Source of the DNA: Saccharopolyspora flava
GTDB lineage: Bacteria > Actinomycetota > Actinomycetes > Mycobacteriales > Pseudonocardiaceae
Reading direction: 5' to 3'
Length of the DNA stretch: 64,000 bases
Assembly (NCBI RefSeq): GCF_900116135.1
Contig: NZ_FOZX01000001.1
Location: 868,001 to 932,000 of the forward strand
The position numbers and the translations under genes were made by a program. Position 1 is the first letter of the stretch; each line of letters starts with the position of its first letter. This document shows, in pieces, positions 37,071-45,443 of the stretch. Under the pieces are notes generated by a model, which did no database searches, was not told the origin of the DNA, and saw only the letters and a program-made list of their open reading frames with translations.

Positions 37071-38815
37071 CACGTCTCCTCCCGGGGCTCTTCGGAGAGC
37101 CGGGCCGGGCCCTGGTCCCGGACCTCCTGCTCGCCGTCCGATTCGGACGGTCGTTCCACGCCGGTGGCCAGCAGCGCCTCGGGCGCGGCGATGCGCCGGG
37201 TGCTGGGCAGCGACAGCGGGCTGGGCTCGGCGTCCTCACCGGGTTTGCGCGGCAGCGTCAACCGGAAGCAGGAGCCCTCGCCGGGTTCGCCCCAGGCGTC
37301 GAGCTCGCCGCCGTGCAGCCGGGCGTCCTCCTGGCTGATCGACAGGCCGAGACCGGTTCCGCCGCTGCGCCGGTTGCGGGACGGGTCGGCCCGCCAGAAG
37401 CGGGTGAACACCAGCTCGGCCTCGCCGCTGCGCAGCCCCACCCCGTAGTCGCGGACGGTGACGGCGACGGCCTGCTCGTTGCCGCCGAAGCGCAGTTCCA
37501 CCGGGCCGCCTTCGGCGTGGTCGATGGCGTTGGCGACGAGGTTGCGCATGATGCGCTCGACGCGGCGGGCGTCGGCGACGATGTGCAGGTCGGCGCCCTC
37601 GGCGGGCGGGTGGACGCGGAGCTCGACGCCGCTGGTCTCGGCGATGGCGCGCACGGATTCGACGGCGCGCGTGCTGATCTCGTGCAGGTCCAGCTCGCCG
37701 GCGGCCAGGTCGGCGACGCCGGCGTCGAGGCGGGAGATCTCCAGCAGGTCGGCGAGCAGCAGCTCGAACCGGTCGAGCTCGTCGACGAGCAGCTCGGTGG
37801 AGCGGGACAGGCCGGGCGGGAACTCCTCGCGGGAGGCGTGCAGCACGTCGGCGGCCATCCGCACGGTGGTCAGCGGGGTGCGCAGCTCGTGCGAGACGTC
37901 GGAGGTGAAGCGGCGTTGCAGCTGGCCGAACTCCTCGAGCTGGGTGATCTGCTGCTTGAGGCTGTCGGCCATCTCGTTGAACGACTCGGCGAGCCGGGCG
38001 ACGTCGTCCTCGCCGATCACCCGCATCCGCTTGTCGAGGTCGCCTTCGGCGAGCTGCTCGGCGATCTGGGCGGCCTGCCGGACCGGGCGCACCACCTGGC
38101 GGGTGACCAGGTTGGTGATCGCGCCGAGCAGCGCCAGCAGCACGACGGCGCTGACCAGCAGGGTGCGCTGCATGACGGCGAGGGTGGCCTGCTCGGCGGT
38201 GAGCGGGAACAGCAGGTAGATCTGCAGCGGGCGGGTCGCGCTGGACACCGGGGTGCCGACGATGACCATCGTGACCGGGCGGTTGTCGCGCTGCACGGTG
38301 TAGATCTTGGTGGCGAGCTGGCCGCGCTCGACGAAGCCGCGCAGGTCTTCGGGCACGTCCTCGATGGGTCCGGCGGCGGGCTGCTGGTCGCGCGCACCGG
38401 GTGCTCGGCCGTCGACGAGGACGGGGGTGAAGGCTCCGGCGACGGTCTCGGTGGTGGACTGGCCGGAGGAGGAGGTGGTGAGCCGGTTCAGGGCGGCCTG
38501 CAGCTGCTCGGCGACGCTGTCGGAGTTGGGGTCGACGGCGGTGAGCTCGCGCTCCAGGATCGGCAGGCTGTACTCGGCCTGCGAGATCGCGGCCTGCTCC
38601 TTGGAGTCCAGCAGCTGCGAGGTGATCTGCCACTGCAGCACCATGCCCAGCACGATCACCACGGCCAGCGACAGCGCGAGGGTGCTGACGACGACGCGCA
38701 GCTGCATGGACCGGCGCCACATGGCTTCGAAGTGGTGCCAGCGGGTGCGCGTCTCCTCGCGGACACGACTGCTCAACAACCGCACCCAGCGGCTCTGTCG
38801 AGTCCACACGCTCAC
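37070..38815 (-). CDS. mtrB: MtrB sensor histidine kinase
   Basis: About 581 residues. Two transmembrane helices enclose an extracellular sensor (first LVVVSTLALSLAVVIVLGMVL-like, second VSAVVLLALLGAITNLV). Then come HAMP, HisKA with phospho-His near residue 309 in DVSHELRTPLTTVRMAAD, and an HATPase domain (LVANAIDHAEGG, DYGVGLRSGE, GTGLGLSIS). Starts at GTG 38815 with GAGG six bases upstream; the open frame further upstream is only the 170-base repeat element. It phosphorylates MtrA; the pathway governs cell wall homeostasis and division. Confidence 0.96.
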   Translation of the reverse strand: MSVWTRQSRWVRLLSSRVREETRTRWHHFEAMWRRSMQLRVVVSTLALSLAVVIVLGMVLQWQITSQLLDSKEQAAISQAEYSLPILERELTAVDPNSDSVAEQLQAALNRLTTSSSGQSTTETVAGAFTPVLVDGRAPGARDQQPAAGPIEDVPEDLRGFVERGQLATKIYTVQRDNRPVTMVIVGTPVSSATRPLQIYLLFPLTAEQATLAVMQRTLLVSAVVLLALLGAITNLVTRQVVRPVRQAAQIAEQLAEGDLDKRMRVIGEDDVARLAESFNEMADSLKQQITQLEEFGQLQRRFTSDVSHELRTPLTTVRMAADVLHASREEFPPGLSRSTELLVDELDRFELLLADLLEISRLDAGVADLAAGELDLHEISTRAVESVRAIAETSGVELRVHPPAEGADLHIVADARRVERIMRNLVANAIDHAEGGPVELRFGGNEQAVAVTVRDYGVGLRSGEAELVFTRFWRADPSRNRRSGGTGLGLSISQEDARLHGGELDAWGEPGEGSCFRLTLPRKPGEDAEPSPLSLPSTRRIAAPEALLATGVERPSESDGEQEVRDQGPARLSEEPREET

Positions 38816-38850
38816 GGCGACCTCAAGGCTGCTAGTACTCGTCTTGCGTA

Positions 38851-39020
38851 GCGGTGCAGGTAGCGGAACCTCAGACGCCGCCTGGCTCCGGGCGCCGCTC
38901 CTGATGTATGCCAATACACGGCGTCCCGGCGTCCTCACCAGGCAACGTCTGAGAACCCGCGGCGGTGCGGGCTGCGAAGGTGGTCTTCACGGCTCGCGGC
39001 TGCGCCGCTTGCTCCTGACG
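38851..39020. ncRNA. Structured intergenic element, copy 1 (between mtrA and mtrB)
   Basis: Homologous to 51704-51873. Helix 1: 38870-38885 with 38938-38953 (CTCAGACGCCGCCTGG and partner, 14 of 16 paired). Helix 2 inside it: 38888-38897 with 38919-38929, one bulged T. Helix 3: GCGGC-TGC-GCCGC at 38996-39008. The loop with ATGTATGCCAATAC and the flanks AGCGGAACC and AGAACCCGCGGCGGTGC are conserved. Bases differ from copy 2 mainly in paired, compensatory fashion. Strand of action is unknown. A short open frame (LLMYANTRR) crosses it in both copies. Confidence 0.7.
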
Positions 39021-39075
39021 CTCCCCATCGGACCCTTGCAGACGAGGTGGCGTCCGGAACGAGGTGGTCAGCTGA

Positions 39076-39762
39076 TCACGGGGGGCCTGCCTTGTATCCG
39101 ACGCCGCGGACCGTGAGGACGACCTCGGGGCGTTCGGGGTCGCGCTCGACCTTGGAGCGGAGGCGCTGGACGTGCACGTTGACCAGGCGGGTGTCGGCGG
39201 CGTGCCGGTAGCCCCAGACCTGCTCCAGCAGCACCTCGCGGGTGAAGACCTGGCGCGGTTTGCGGGCCAGCGCGACCAGCAGGTCGAACTCCAGCGGGGT
39301 CAGGGCGATCGGCTGGCCGTCGCGGGTGACCTCGTGGCCGGGCACGTCGATGATCACGTCGCCGATGGTGAGGACCTCGGCGGGTTCGGCGTCGGTGCGG
39401 CGCAGCCGGGCGCGCAACCGGGCGACGAGCTCCTTCGGCTTGAAGGGCTTGACCATGTAGTCGTCGGCGCCGGATTCCAGGCCCAGGACGACGTCGACGG
39501 TGTCGCTCTTGGCGGTGAGCATGACGATGGGCACCACGGACTCGGTGCGGATCGCCTTGCACACGTCGATACCGTTCATGCCGGGCAGCATCAGGTCCAG
39601 CAGGACCAGGTCGGGCTTGAGCTCGCGCAAGGCGGGCATCGCCTTGGTGCCGTCGCTGACGACGGCCGTCTCGAATCCCTCTCCCCGGAGCACGATGGTC
39701 AGCATTTCGGCCAGGGCCGGATCATCGTCCACCACGAGCACGCGTGCCTTCATGCACCACAT
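39076..39762 (-). CDS. mtrA: MtrA response regulator
   Basis: 228 residues, the same length as M. tuberculosis MtrA. OmpR family: receiver with VLVVDDDPALAEMLTIVLRG, phosphoacceptor Asp in LVLLDLMLPGMNGIDV, and KPFKPKELVARLRARLRR; winged-helix output domain with LTPLEFDLLVALARKPRQVF and GYRHAADTRLVNVHVQRLR. ATG 39762 (MWCMKARV) is chosen to match family length; ATG 39753 is the alternative. Separated from mtrB by an unusually long 260-base gap containing a structured repeat. Confidence 0.97.
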   Translation of the reverse strand: MWCMKARVLVVDDDPALAEMLTIVLRGEGFETAVVSDGTKAMPALRELKPDLVLLDLMLPGMNGIDVCKAIRTESVVPIVMLTAKSDTVDVVLGLESGADDYMVKPFKPKELVARLRARLRRTDAEPAEVLTIGDVIIDVPGHEVTRDGQPIALTPLEFDLLVALARKPRQVFTREVLLEQVWGYRHAADTRLVNVHVQRLRSKVERDPERPEVVLTVRGVGYKAGPP

Positions 39763-39892
39763 CGTTGCACTTGTCACTTCGCGCCCGTGCATCCACCCGC
39801 CGGGTGTCGTCGCAGGTCGTGAACTCGACACCGGTTCAGCGGCACCCATACCGCCGAATGGAGCAGAGGTGGTGTGGTCTCGGCTTCAGTTC

Positions 39893-40537
39893 TCAGCCGA
39901 GCACGTGCTCGTCGACCAGTGCGCCGAAGTCCACATCGGTCGCTCCGTCGACGACGACCCACGGCGTCCACCACCCGGACTCGGCCAGTTCGGCGTAGAC
40001 CTCGGCGCAGCGCTGCTGCAGCGGGGTGTCGGACTCGAAGCGGTCGCGGCGGCGGTCGGACTCGGTGCGCTCGCGGTGCTCGGCGCGGCCGGAGGCGACC
40101 TCGGCGGGCACCCGCAGCAGGATCTGCAGGTCGGGTTCGGGCAGGCCGAACCGGGTGATCTCCAGGTCGCGGATCCAGGACACGAAATCGCCGTCGGCCC
40201 CCTGGTGCAGGCGGGCCGCGCCGTAGGCGGCGTTGGAGGCGACGTAGCGGTCCAGCAGGACGACGTCGTGGGTGTCGAGGTCGGCGCGCAGCGAGTCGGC
40301 CGCTCCCCGGCGGTCCAGGGCGTAGAGGACGGCCATGCCGTGCACCGAGGACCCGAGGTCGCCGTGCTGCCCGCGCAGCGCCTCGGCGACGAGTTCGGCG
40401 TGCACGTCCTCGGTGTAGCGCGGGAACGCCGCGGTGGCGGCGGTGCGTCCGCGCGCGGTCAGCTCCTCGGTGATCCCCCTGGAGAGAGTGCGCTTGCCCG
40501 CGCCGTCCAGTCCCTCGATGACGATGAGTCGTCCCAC
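39893..40537 (-). CDS. tmk: Thymidylate kinase (dTMP kinase)
   Basis: 214 residues. P-loop EGLDGAGKRT at about 8-17 (GKRT as in mycobacterial Tmk), DR-Y motif LLDRYVASNAAYGAARL, and LID region AEHRERTESDRRRDRFESD. Phosphorylates dTMP to dTDP. Upstream of mtrA on the same strand, as in mycobacteria, though a 130-base gap separates them. Confidence 0.95.
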   Translation of the reverse strand: MGRLIVIEGLDGAGKRTLSRGITEELTARGRTAATAAFPRYTEDVHAELVAEALRGQHGDLGSSVHGMAVLYALDRRGAADSLRADLDTHDVVLLDRYVASNAAYGAARLHQGADGDFVSWIRDLEITRFGLPEPDLQILLRVPAEVASGRAEHRERTESDRRRDRFESDTPLQQRCAEVYAELAESGWWTPWVVVDGATDVDFGALVDEHVLG

Positions 40538-40726
40538 GTCGCTGAACGGTAGCGGAGCGGGCCGGGGCGCTCGCCGCCGCGCCGGTCCCGCCGCGCAAAA
40601 CGCTCGAATTCATGACATCACCTGCCGTGACGATCACAATCGTTCGCGTAGAGGTCGCCAGGTGTGGATCTGCGATGGACAATCACCACGGCGTTCGATG
40701 ATCACCACCTGCTCGGGAGGACCCCT

Positions 40727-43450
40727 GTGCAAGTACCCGGGCCCGACACCCGCGTCGTTGAGCTGCGCGTGCACGGCATCCTCGGCACCACCGGTGACGA
40801 GCTGACCGACTCGGTGGCGTCGGTGGACGTCGCTGGGGACGGGGTGGGGCGCATCATGCGGCCCGCCGACCGGCTGCGCCGCCCCGTTCCGGGGCCGATG
40901 CTCAACGCCGGTGACCGCTCGGTTCCCCGGATCGTCGAGGGCTACGTGTGGGGCGCGATGACCTCGGGTGGTCTGGCGAAGGCGACCTGGGCGCTGCTGT
41001 TCCCGTTCGCGCTGGCCAACATGGCGCACTGGATGCTGCCGCCGACGCGCGCCGAGAACCCGCTGAGCCGGCTGCTGTGCTCGGCGCTGCGCGGGCTGCT
41101 GCGGATTTCCGCGCTGCTGCTGACGATGCTGATGGTCGCGCAGCTCACGGTGATCACCTTGGACCTGGTGGCCGCGCAGTGCCTGGCGCCGGGCGCGCAG
41201 TGCCTGGGTTTCGTGCCGGAGGCGGCGCGCGGCGCGGACGTGCTGCGGTCGGTGGTCGCGCTGATCCCGGTGACGCTGGTCGTGCTGCTGATGCACCGGC
41301 TGTCCACTGTGTCCTGGCGGGTGTCGGCGCCGAAGGAGGACAGCCCGCAGCACTCGGCGCTGGCGCCGATGCTGCCGGGCGGCAACGTGGTGTCCGATCC
41401 GGACACTCCCGCGCTGCGGGCGCTGCACGTGACGGCGGCGCTGGCCACGGCGGCCCTGGTGGCGCTGGGCGGGCCGCTGACGTTCAGCCTGGACCCGCGT
41501 TGGCTGGTCGCGGTCGCGCTGCTGGTGATCGCGGGTGTCGGCACGGCCGGGCTGGACGATCCGGCGGGGATGCGGGAGACCGGCAAGGTGTTCCGCGCGC
41601 TGCTGGGCCGCCGCAGCAGGCGGGTGCTGATGTCGGTGGCCGGTGTCCTGGTGGCCTCGGTGGCGGTGCTGCCGGGTGAGCTGACGGGACCGCTGCCGGG
41701 GTCGGGCGGGACGATCGACGCCCTGACCGCGCTGCTGGTGCTGACCTGCGTGGCGGTCGCGGTGCTGCTGCTGCCTGCGTCGCTGCTGGCTCGGCCGGTG
41801 TGGAAGTCGCAGCCGCGGCAGCTGCGGCCGTGGGCGGGCGGCTGGATGGCGGCGCCGGTGCTGATGCTGGCGGCGATGCTGGGCAACGGTTTCGGCGCGG
41901 GTCTGGCGCTGAGCGTCCGGCAGACGCTGAGCGCGCCGCAGCCCGAGGGCGCTGCGCCGCTGCTGCTGCCGACCGCGTTCGACGACGTGACGATCTTCTG
42001 GGGCACCGCCGTGGTGCTCATGGCGGTGGCGCTGCTGGTGGCGGTGCCGTGGCTGCTGGTGCGTCGGTTCCGGCGCGGCGAGGACGACGACCCCATCCCG
42101 GACGAGGTGGCGCTGCTGCACGCCGGGCGCCAGGAGGACCAGCGCAAGGCGGCGGGCGCGTGGCGGCTGGCCGATCTGCAGCGCCGCTACTCGCACCAGC
42201 TGTTCCTGGTGATCGCCGGGGTGCTGACCGCGAGCACGGCGGCGAGCCTGGCGGCCCGGTTCGCGGGGATGCCGCGGCTGGGCTGGTTGAGCGCGATCGG
42301 CGTGGTGGCGCTGGCGGGTCTGGCGGTCGGTCTGCTGCGGATGGTGTTCCTGGCGGCGACCAAGCGCGACACCGCCCGCTACCTGGGCGTGCTGGGCGAT
42401 CTGGCGCTGTTCTGGCCGCGCGAGGCGCACCCGGTGGTGCCGCCGTGCTACGCGCTGAAGGTGATCCCGGAGCTGGCCGATCGGGCCACCGAGCACCTCA
42501 AGGACCCCAACACCCGCGTGGTGCTGGTCGGGCACAGCCAGGGCAGCCTGCTGGCGGCCGTCGCCGCGGCGCGGCTGCTGGAGTCGCTGCCGGAGTCCGA
42601 TCGCGAGCGGGTGGGTCTGGTGACCGCCGGATCGCAGTTGCAGTGGGCGTATCCGAGGGCGTTCCCGGGTGTCGTGCCGCACGCGGCGCTGCGCGATCTG
42701 GCCGGGTCGATGGGTGACCGCTGGCGCTCGCTGTGCCGGGGCACCGACCCGCTCGGCGGGGCCGTGACGACCTGGAACCGGCAGGTCTACAACGGGATGC
42801 TGATCGGCGTGGGTCTGCGCGGCGACGGCACGGAAGGCCCGCTGCCCGCGGCGACGCGCGGCCCGACGGGTGCGCTGGTGCTCGGCGGTGACCACTGGTT
42901 GCCGGATCCGCAGCGCGGGCCGTTCTCGTGCCGCCGCTGGGTTCCGGGCGTGCTCGGGCACACCGATTACAGCGGTGATCCGGAGTGGGATCGCGCGGTG
43001 GCGATGGCGGCGGGTCTGGAGCGGCCGGTTCGCGGTGCCGCGCTGCCGGTGTCGGAGGCGCCGCAGATCCCGTCCGCGCCGGATCCGCAGGCGATCGGGT
43101 CGGGCACGGCGTTGTCGCCGCGGGGTGATGACGGCGGGTCGATCGGGGATCCGGTGGAGGAGCTGCCGAAGCGGGGTTCCGGCGAGTCGGCGGAGGCGGC
43201 GAAGACCAAGCGCGCCAAGTCGATCCGGTCGTTGCGCAAGGGACCGCAGCGGCCGGTCGAGGCCGAGGTGCCGGAGCAGCAGTCGCACCGGGACCCGTCC
43301 TCGGAGGACGCCGAGGGCGACGCCGGGCTCCCCGAGCAGCAGGACTCCGAGCCGCGTTCGGAACCATCGGTGCTCCCGGAGATCACCGAACCCCGAGGCC
43401 GCACGGCCCCCTGGGAACGAGGCTCCTCCCTCCGCTCCACGGACTCCTGA
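40727..43450 (+). CDS. Large membrane protein with alpha/beta-hydrolase (lipase-like) domain
   Basis: 907 residues from GTG 40727 (GGAGG six bases upstream). The N-terminus VVELRVHGILGTTGDEL resembles the first strand of a hydrolase fold (oxyanion-type HG). About eight to ten hydrophobic helices follow between residues 90 and 560. A second hydrolase part carries the nucleophile elbow VLVGHSQGSLLAAVAAA (Ser near residue 605). The last ~150 residues are charged and disordered. Possibly a membrane-associated esterase/lipase acting on the cell envelope. Divergent from tmk, no operon partners. Confidence 0.7.
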   Translation: MQVPGPDTRVVELRVHGILGTTGDELTDSVASVDVAGDGVGRIMRPADRLRRPVPGPMLNAGDRSVPRIVEGYVWGAMTSGGLAKATWALLFPFALANMAHWMLPPTRAENPLSRLLCSALRGLLRISALLLTMLMVAQLTVITLDLVAAQCLAPGAQCLGFVPEAARGADVLRSVVALIPVTLVVLLMHRLSTVSWRVSAPKEDSPQHSALAPMLPGGNVVSDPDTPALRALHVTAALATAALVALGGPLTFSLDPRWLVAVALLVIAGVGTAGLDDPAGMRETGKVFRALLGRRSRRVLMSVAGVLVASVAVLPGELTGPLPGSGGTIDALTALLVLTCVAVAVLLLPASLLARPVWKSQPRQLRPWAGGWMAAPVLMLAAMLGNGFGAGLALSVRQTLSAPQPEGAAPLLLPTAFDDVTIFWGTAVVLMAVALLVAVPWLLVRRFRRGEDDDPIPDEVALLHAGRQEDQRKAAGAWRLADLQRRYSHQLFLVIAGVLTASTAASLAARFAGMPRLGWLSAIGVVALAGLAVGLLRMVFLAATKRDTARYLGVLGDLALFWPREAHPVVPPCYALKVIPELADRATEHLKDPNTRVVLVGHSQGSLLAAVAAARLLESLPESDRERVGLVTAGSQLQWAYPRAFPGVVPHAALRDLAGSMGDRWRSLCRGTDPLGGAVTTWNRQVYNGMLIGVGLRGDGTEGPLPAATRGPTGALVLGGDHWLPDPQRGPFSCRRWVPGVLGHTDYSGDPEWDRAVAMAAGLERPVRGAALPVSEAPQIPSAPDPQAIGSGTALSPRGDDGGSIGDPVEELPKRGSGESAEAAKTKRAKSIRSLRKGPQRPVEAEVPEQQSHRDPSSEDAEGDAGLPEQQDSEPRSEPSVLPEITEPRGRTAPWERGSSLRSTDS

Positions 43451-43561
43451 CCCCAACCCCCAGCAACAACACCCCAACAGCACCCAACCCAGCGCTACCC
43501 AACCCCGGTGGCGCCCAGCTCAGCGCCGCCCATTCCCAGTAGCGCCCGGTCGCTTCGGCAC

Positions 43562-43620
43562 CTCGTTGCGGTGTTCCTCGTTGCGGTGCTCCTCGCTGTG
43601 GTGTCCCGTTGCGGTGCCGA
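43562..43620 (+). repeat. 15-base tandem repeat, about four units
   Basis: Units CTCGTTGCGGTGTTC, CTCGTTGCGGTGCTC, CTCGCTGTGGTGTCC and a shortened CGTTGCGGTGCCGA follow head to tail. Confidence 0.85.
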
Positions 43621-43634
43621 AGGTGCTTGGCAGG

Positions 43635-43704
43635 GGACAGTTTTAGTGAGAACTGTCCGGACATTTCGGGCGTCGAGGCCGGGTGATTTGGACTAAAACT
43701 GTCC
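43635..43704. repeat. 70-base element with perfect 13-base terminal inverted repeats
   Basis: GGACAGTTTTAGT (43635-43647) and ACTAAAACTGTCC (43692-43704) are exact complements; an additional AACTGTCC lies at 43651. No open frame inside. Looks like a miniature mobile element or a cluster of AACTGTCC half-sites. Confidence 0.75.
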
Positions 43705-43739
43705 ACTGGTGACGCCCGAGCACTCCCGGAGGACAGCGA

Positions 43740-43776
43740 AAAGCGGCGCCACCCCCGGGGGGGATGGCGCCGCTTT
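43740..43776 (-). terminator. Terminator of the amino acid permease gene
   Basis: On the minus strand a 12-base stem (AAAGCGGCGCCA) is followed by TTTTCGC, 14 bases past the permease stop. Confidence 0.85.
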
Positions 43777-43790
43777 GGTGTGGTGCGGGG

Positions 43791-45308
43791 CTAGCTGGTG
43801 ACTTCGCCGCCGGAGGCGATGTCTCCCTGCTGCCGCTTGCCGAGGCGCGAGTGCGTCCGGCCGTAGAGGAAGTAGATCACGACACCGGCGATCATCCAGA
43901 CCACGAACCGGATCCAGGTCAGCGCCGTCAGGTTCAGCATCAGCCACAGGCAGGCGATGATCGCCAGGATCGGCACCACCGGCACCAGCGGGGCCTTGAA
44001 GCCGCGCGGCAGGTCCGGGCGGGTCCGCCGCAGGACGATCACGCCCAGCGACACCAGCACGAACGCGAACAGCGTGCCGACGTTGACCATCTCCTCCAGC
44101 TTGTCCGCCGGGAAGAAGGCCGCGGCCAGCACCACCACGATGCCGACCAGGATGGTGGCGCGGGCGGGGGTGCCCTTGCTGGAGGTCTTGGCCAGCGCGC
44201 CCGGCATCAGACCGTCACGCGACATCGCGAACAGCACGCGGGTCTGGCCCAGCAGCAGCACCATGACCACCGTGGTGAGACCGGCCAGCGCGCCGACCGA
44301 GATGATCGCCGCCGCCCAGGTCACGCCGTGGATCGCGAACGCGGTGGCCAGCGTGGAGCGGGTGCCGTCGTCGGCGGTGGCCAGGTCGGTGTAGGGCACC
44401 ATGCCGGTGACGACCAGCGCGACCGCCACGTAGAGCACGGTGACGATGACGAGGCTGCCGATGATGCCGCGCGGGGCGCTCTTCTGCGGGTTCTTCGTCT
44501 CCTCCGCGGTGGTGGCGACGATGTCGAAACCGATGAACGCGAAGAACACCAGCGAAGCACCGGCCAGCAGACCGAACATGCCGTAGGTGCTGGTCTGGCC
44601 GCCGAGGATCAGCGACAGCAGCGACTGCTCGATCGCCGGGCTGTCCTCCGTCGCCGCCTGCGCCGGCGGGATGAACGGCGTGTAGTTGGCGGCGTTGATG
44701 TAGGCGAGGCCGACCACGATCACCAGCAGCACGACGGCCACCTTGATGATGGTGATGACCAGCGAGACGCGCGCCGACAGCTTCGTGCCGACCGCCAGCA
44801 GCGTGGACAGCACGGCCACGAGCAGCAGTGCGCCCCAGTCGAACTGGAGCGGCCCGAGATCGAACACGGTGGGCACGTCGAGCCCGATGAGCGCCAGGAC
44901 CTCCTGCAGGTACACCGACCAGCCCTTGGAGACGGCGGCCGCGGCGACCGCGAACTCCAGGATCAGGTCCCAGCCGATGATCCAGGCGATGAACTCGCCG
45001 AAGGTCGCGTAGGAGTAGGTGTAGGCGCTGCCGGCGACCGGCACCGTCGAGGCGAACTCGGCGTAGCACAGCGCGGCGAGGCCGCAGGCGATCGCGGAGA
45101 GCACGAAGGCCAACGACACCGAAGGCCCGGAGACGTCACCCGCCGTGCGCGCCGCGAGCGTGAAGATGCCGGCACCGATGACGACTGATACGCCGAAGAC
45201 GATCAGATCCCAGGTGCCCAGATTTTTGCGTAGTTTGGTGTCCGGCTCGTCGGTGTCGAGAATGGATTGCTCTACCGACTTGGTACGCCACAGCCCAGTG
45301 CCTGGCAC
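43791..45308 (-). CDS. APC-superfamily cationic amino acid transporter
   Basis: 505 residues, about 12-13 transmembrane helices. The N-terminal LWRTKSVEQSILDTDEPDTKLRKNL and VIGAGIFTLAARTAG mark the CAT (cationic amino acid) subgroup; FFAFIGFDIVATTAEETKNPQ is the conserved central helix. GTG 45308 is preferred because GGAGGAGG lies just upstream, giving the family-typical N-terminus; an ATG at 45323 is possible. The M. tuberculosis region has a similar permease (Rv3253c) next to manA. Confidence 0.92.
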   Translation of the reverse strand: MPGTGLWRTKSVEQSILDTDEPDTKLRKNLGTWDLIVFGVSVVIGAGIFTLAARTAGDVSGPSVSLAFVLSAIACGLAALCYAEFASTVPVAGSAYTYSYATFGEFIAWIIGWDLILEFAVAAAAVSKGWSVYLQEVLALIGLDVPTVFDLGPLQFDWGALLLVAVLSTLLAVGTKLSARVSLVITIIKVAVVLLVIVVGLAYINAANYTPFIPPAQAATEDSPAIEQSLLSLILGGQTSTYGMFGLLAGASLVFFAFIGFDIVATTAEETKNPQKSAPRGIIGSLVIVTVLYVAVALVVTGMVPYTDLATADDGTRSTLATAFAIHGVTWAAAIISVGALAGLTTVVMVLLLGQTRVLFAMSRDGLMPGALAKTSSKGTPARATILVGIVVVLAAAFFPADKLEEMVNVGTLFAFVLVSLGVIVLRRTRPDLPRGFKAPLVPVVPILAIIACLWLMLNLTALTWIRFVVWMIAGVVIYFLYGRTHSRLGKRQQGDIASGGEVTS

Positions 45309-45443
45309 TGTCGCCTCCTCCATCAAGTCCCAAGTGTCGTGGGTGCACGCACCCTAACTCGCCAATGTCGCTGCGGGTAACGACCGACTAGTATTCGCCC
45401 TAGCTTTCGTTAACCCGTTGTGATGACAAGACGATGTCTTGTG

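Larger units (their letters stand above)
43451..43790. other. 340-base repeat-rich intergenic region
   Basis: No gene. Holds a C-rich stretch (43451-43500), a 15-base tandem array (43562-43620), a 70-base element with 13-base inverted ends (43635-43704) and a terminator hairpin (43740-43776). Confidence 0.7.

Noticed and set aside
38816..38938. Longer MtrB N-terminus from the open upstream frame
   Set aside because: The extra 41 codons translate the structured repeat; GTG 38815 has a proper ribosome site and the family-like N-terminus.
40634..43483. 949-codon Arg/Gln/His-rich frame opposite the large membrane protein
   Set aside because: Shadow of a real gene; composition is non-protein-like.
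43562..43620. CRISPR array
   Set aside because: Units are contiguous 15-mers without spacers, and there are no cas genes.
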